Shown here piece after piece: positions 60,808 through 64,000 of a stretch of 64,000 nucleotides of DNA. The DNA comes from Heterostelium album PN500. Its lineage: Eukaryota > Evosea > Eumycetozoa > Acytosteliales > Acytosteliaceae. How positions within the stretch are numbered: the first letter of the stretch is position 1; every line of letters begins with the position of its first letter. The notes beneath the pieces were generated by a model, which worked only from the letters and a program-made list of their open reading frames with translations, had not been told where the DNA came from and did no database searches. The stretch is from positions 620,857 through 684,856 of the forward strand of contig NW_008805063.1 in assembly GCF_000004825.1 (NCBI RefSeq), read 5' to 3'. Position numbers and translations under genes: made by a program.

Positions 60808-60984
60808 TTAGAATATAGGCGGTGCCAATTTGGTTTCTGAAGGCCAACCTGAACTCTTGGGTTTGGAGTCAATGATTTGGTTACGCTTCAATCTGGACCT
60901 TTTCAACTCCAAGTATTCAATCATTGGTTCACCAATCAACTTAGAGACAACAAATCCAAAACCTGGTTTCAAATATTTAGGCAT
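60808..60984 (-). CDS. Small orphan ORF, 58 residues
   Basis: ATG at 60984 to TAA at 60808 with gene-like, relatively G+C-rich codons. The translation has KPGFGFVVSKLIGEPMIEYL, then a basic KRSRLKRNQ and ends PSETKLAPPIF. Gly/Pro spacing and amphipathic character look like real protein rather than chance. I do not recognise it; no signal peptide or membrane segment. It may be a small conserved protein or the last surviving exon of a dead gene. The next coding-like fragment lies just upstream of it on the same strand. Confidence 0.45.
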   Translation of the reverse strand: MPKYLKPGFGFVVSKLIGEPMIEYLELKRSRLKRNQIIDSKPKSSGWPSETKLAPPIF

Positions 60985-61023
60985 TGATCAAATATTACAT
61001 ACATAGTTTAGGACTTTGTTCCA

Positions 61024-61420
61024 TCATTTAAATAATGTTATTTCAACAATCTTTATTTGTAGTCTCAAAAAAAACATTTTTATTTTATTATACAAATAGA
61101 TGAGATGTGCTTGAATTGAGGCATTGGAGGAAGTTGTCAAGTATCGATTCTTTGAAATGGATATCGAGTAGTAGAATTCATCATCTTGAGTGAAGAAATC
61201 ATACGTATAAATATCGTCGTTCTTTCTAAAGACATGTGATCTTACTATCTTATTCATCAGATTTAATGTGAAATATTTGAACTGATAAACATTTGAGTTG
61301 TTCGCTCGGTACTTTCACCGTATCTGATGAACATGATCGATTCATAATTAAAAAACAATGGTGATTTGATCAATGAATATTCACTTTCACTCGATTGATG
61401 TGTCCATTAGTAACAGCATT
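61024..61420 (-). pseudogene. Coding-like fragment, unidentified
   Basis: Minus-strand blocks with protein-like composition: SLIKSPLFFNYESIMFIRYG and on to a stop near 61260, then in another frame MNKIVRSHVFRKNDDIYTYD...FFTQDDEFYYSISISKNRYL down to about 61090. No splice signals join them convincingly and no start is visible. Probably a decayed host gene; alternatively a gene whose intron I cannot place. Family unknown. Confidence 0.3.
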
Positions 61421-61633
61421 AGTTGTTATTTCTATTGTTACTGTCGTCGTCGTTATTATCCTATAAAAATTAACAAAATAATTTACATATGTTTGATTAA
61501 GTAAACTTTAAAATAATAATCATGGCAGAAGTGCAAAAAACACGAGTAAAGATTGATTGCATTCTATTTTTTTTCACCATTTTTAAAAAAATAAAAAATA
61601 CAACACCAGAATAATTTAATAGATTAGATATAG

Positions 61634-63404
61634 ATGTCAGAAGAAGATGAAAAGTTAATGCCACCTCCTTCGCTACCTGTGAAGGCAACGAATGGGAATG
61701 ATAGTAGCAAATTGATGCCACCTCCACCGCCACCACCTGGATTCTCTAATCAGAAGATTGGTGATAGTAATCTTATGCCACCACCACCATCAATACCAAC
61801 CAAACAACAACAACAACAACAACAACAGAAAGAGAAAGAACAACAACCATTACCACCGATGCCAGACTTGATCTATAAAGCACCTGAATGGAGTTGTGAT
61901 CCTACGGTGAACTATCAATTGGAAGTCATCAAGAGTGGAACGATACTCGAGGTTTTAGATATCTTTACGAAGCAACATTACTTGGTTGGAAGACTACCTA
62001 TTTGTGATATAATGATGGATCATCCTGTATGTGTCTATAACATTAGTTGTTTATAAACAACAACAACAATAACATATAACTAGTTACTAACTGATGATGA
62101 TTAATCATCAAAAACAACAAAAGAGTATTAGTAGACAACATGCTGTTATACAACATGGCGAAGAAGGTCAATTGTTTTTATATGATTTGAATAGTACACA
62201 TGGATCGTTTATCAATAAGAAGAGATGTCCTCCTAACACTCATAATCCTCTGAGGAGTGGTGATGTCCTTAGATTTGGTGAATCAACAAGATTGTATGTC
62301 ATAGTTGGTGGTCAAGTAATGGAGAGTGACGATAGATTAGAATTAGAGAAACAAAAACAGAAACAACAACAACAACAAGATTCAACTACCACTGATAAAT
62401 CAAAGGCATTCATTCAGCTGTTTACATCATCATCAAAGAGAAATACAGATCAACAAAAAGAGATTAGAGAGTTGAGAAATCATGGCTGGGGACAAGATGA
62501 TAGATATGATGCTAAAGAAGAGTATGATGACGATGATAATAATAATAATAGTAGTAAAGATGAATTAGATAATAATGTAAATAATGCTAAGGTTGTGAAT
62601 GGTGAACAACAACAACAAGATGATGATGATTCAGACATAGAGAATGATGAATTCTATAATAGAACAGATCAATTAAAAGATAAATGGATGAAAGATATAA
62701 AGAATGAAAGTTATCAGAGTATATTGGAGAGAAAGGATTTGCTGTTAAAGGAGAAAGATGATATTGTACAGAGATTTAAAGAGGTTACTACACAACAAAA
62801 GAAAGACAACGATAAACAACAAGATGATGAAGATGAATTGGATAAGTTCATGCAACAAAACGATGAATCATTAAAGAAGACAACGCAACAAGAGCTAACC
62901 AGTAAGATGATAGAAACCGACAAAAAACTAGCATACATTGAACAGATTTTAAGAAAGATACCAGAGTATAGAAAGAAATTACAACAAGAGAAATTACAAC
63001 AACAACAACAACAAAAACAAAAACAGCAACAACAAGATAATAATAATAATAATAATAGTAATCAAATATCAACTTCAATAACATCTTCAAGTACAATATC
63101 AACAGAAGCAACACAATCAACAACAACAACAAAATTAGATATATTTAATAATGGTCTTGAAGAAAAAGAAGATAAACCAAGAGAATTAATAACATTAAGT
63201 GATGATATTCCACAAGAGTATCTATCGAAATCACCTGTTGTTACTAGTAAAAAGAGAGTGGTTGACTCTACACCTAATGAAACAGCAGCAGAAAGATCAA
63301 AAAGAATAAGAGATGATTTAAAACAAAAACAAGAAGAGGAATTCGTTGATTTAATCGAACGTGAAAATCAAATGAATCAACAATCAAATAAATATGGTTA
63401 TTAA
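61634..63404 (+). CDS. Kanadaptin-like FHA-domain protein
   Basis: Exons 61634-62026 and 62124-63404 give 557 residues. A Pro-rich N-terminus (MPPPPPPPG units, then poly-Q) is followed by the motif PEWSCDPTVNYQLEVIKSGTI (split here as PEWSCDP and YQLEVIKSGTI) and an FHA domain, about residues 85-205, with VGRLPICDIMMDHPSISRQHAVIQ (core: VGRLP, SISRQHA) and DLNSTHGSFINKKR. The intron lies exactly between HP and SISRQH. This combination is the signature of Kanadaptin (SLC4A1AP), a nuclear phosphothreonine-binding protein reported in splicing-related complexes in animals. The remaining 350 residues are charged, with poly-Q/N/D runs and coiled coils, and the C-terminal ETAAERSKRIRDDL is a conserved family block. 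Confidence 0.85.
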
Positions 63405-63528
63405 ACAACAATCATCAAACATTATATTTATAAATATTATTGTTATTTTGAAATTGTTATAGTTTTATTATTATTATTATTACTATATTATTATTATAGG
63501 TAGGTAGTTATCTATTTTATTATTGAAA

Positions 63529-64000
63529 TTACATACGGAATACACCGAAACCATCAGATGGTGGATTTATTGGTTGATTCAAACATGCGCTCAAACTGAG
63601 TGCTACGACTTGACGTGTATCGACTGGGTTGATGACACCGTCGTCCCAGCAACGTGCCGACGAGTAGTATGGCGATCCTTCGACTTCGTACTTGTCAGAG
63701 ATTGGCTTCTTGAAGGCTGCTTCCTCCTCGGGTGCCCATTGCTTACCTTCCTTTGCCATGTTGTCCTTCTGGATCTGTGCCAAAACAGAGGCAGCTTGCT
63801 CACCACCCATCACAGAGATTCTGGCGTTTGGCCACATGTACATGAAACGTGGACTGTACGAACGACCGCACATACCATAGTTACCGGCACCGAAACTACC
63901 TCCGATGATAACGGTGATCTTTGGTACACGTGCGGTTGCCACTGCCATAACCATCTTGGCACCGTCCTTGGCGATACCACGAGCCTCATACGACTTTCCT
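63529..64000 (-). CDS. mccB: Methylcrotonoyl-CoA carboxylase beta chain, 5'-partial
   Basis: Carboxyltransferase subunit of the biotin enzyme that carboxylates 3-methylcrotonyl-CoA in mitochondrial leucine breakdown. Only the last 157 codons (to the stop at 63529) lie in the window; the frame runs off the right edge. It matches human MCCC2 closely over this part: [30 protein letters not shown] (the glycine-rich acyl-CoA pocket), [28 protein letters not shown]-like [25 protein letters not shown] and the end FGVFRM. The FRM end and the YSPRF.YMWPN block separate it from propionyl-CoA carboxylase beta. No break seen in this segment. Confidence 0.93.
   Translation of the reverse strand, partial: GKSYEARGIAKDGAKMVMAVATARVPKITVIIGGSFGAGNYGMCGRSYSPRFMYMWPNARISVMGGEQAASVLAQIQKDNMAKEGKQWAPEEEAAFKKPISDKYEVEGSPYYSSARCWDDGVINPVDTRQVVALSLSACLNQPINPPSDGFGVFRM

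Overview
The window looks like nuclear DNA of a dictyostelid social amoeba. Intergenic DNA is very A+T-rich with homopolymer and AT-repeat runs. Introns are mostly 55-250 bases, begin GTAAGT or GTATGT, and have A+T-rich bodies. Proteins carry poly-Q and poly-N tracts and Ser/Thr-rich stretches. Dictyostelid-type families are present: an hssA/B-like mini-protein, expansin-like proteins, a RasG/RasD-like GTPase, a small-molecule O-methyltransferase and ankyrin proteins of the amoeba type. Coding DNA is clearly less A+T-rich than in D. discoideum, so I infer another dictyostelid (Polysphondylium/Heterostelium or a related group), not D. discoideum itself.

Layout. 1-20 kb: 3' part of an O-methyltransferase; a large five-exon C2-DENN-WD40 protein (minus); a mitochondrial carrier; a secreted metallophosphatase; an NTF2/SnoaL-like protein (minus); a 3.7 kb gene-free stretch leading to an ankyrin-RGS gene; then decayed coding-like DNA at about 19.0-19.9 kb. 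20-32 kb: an F-box/LRR-like protein, three dispersed tRNA genes (Arg-ACG, Tyr-GTA with intron, elongator Met-CAT), a large decayed inverted repeat, a secreted Cys-rich protein, an hssA-like gene, a gene fragment and the Golgi tether subunit COG4. 32-46 kb: an ankyrin-like protein, a lone tryptophan synthase beta chain, two expansin-like proteins with GPI-type tails, a SMYD5-like SET protein, a Ras gene, and a CENP-B/psq-type DNA-binding protein. 46.8-53.8 kb: a 7 kb stretch with no credible gene. 53.8-64 kb: a multi-pass membrane protein, exocyst Sec5 with an embedded Ras-association-like domain, a VIT1/CCC1-type transporter, a small orphan ORF, a Kanadaptin-like FHA protein and the C-terminal part of methylcrotonoyl-CoA carboxylase beta.

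I see no operon-like logic, as expected for a eukaryote. Several genes belong to membrane traffic (DENN protein, COG4, Sec5) or signalling (RGS, Ras), but nothing shows that they are linked by more than chance.

The observation I think most worth checking is shared by the three tRNA genes. Each is followed 19-25 bases downstream by a palindromic CCGCATGCGG or a one-mismatch copy, and then by a short inverted repeat. Exon boundaries were placed by reading splice motifs and checking that all exons sum to an intact frame. They are predictions.
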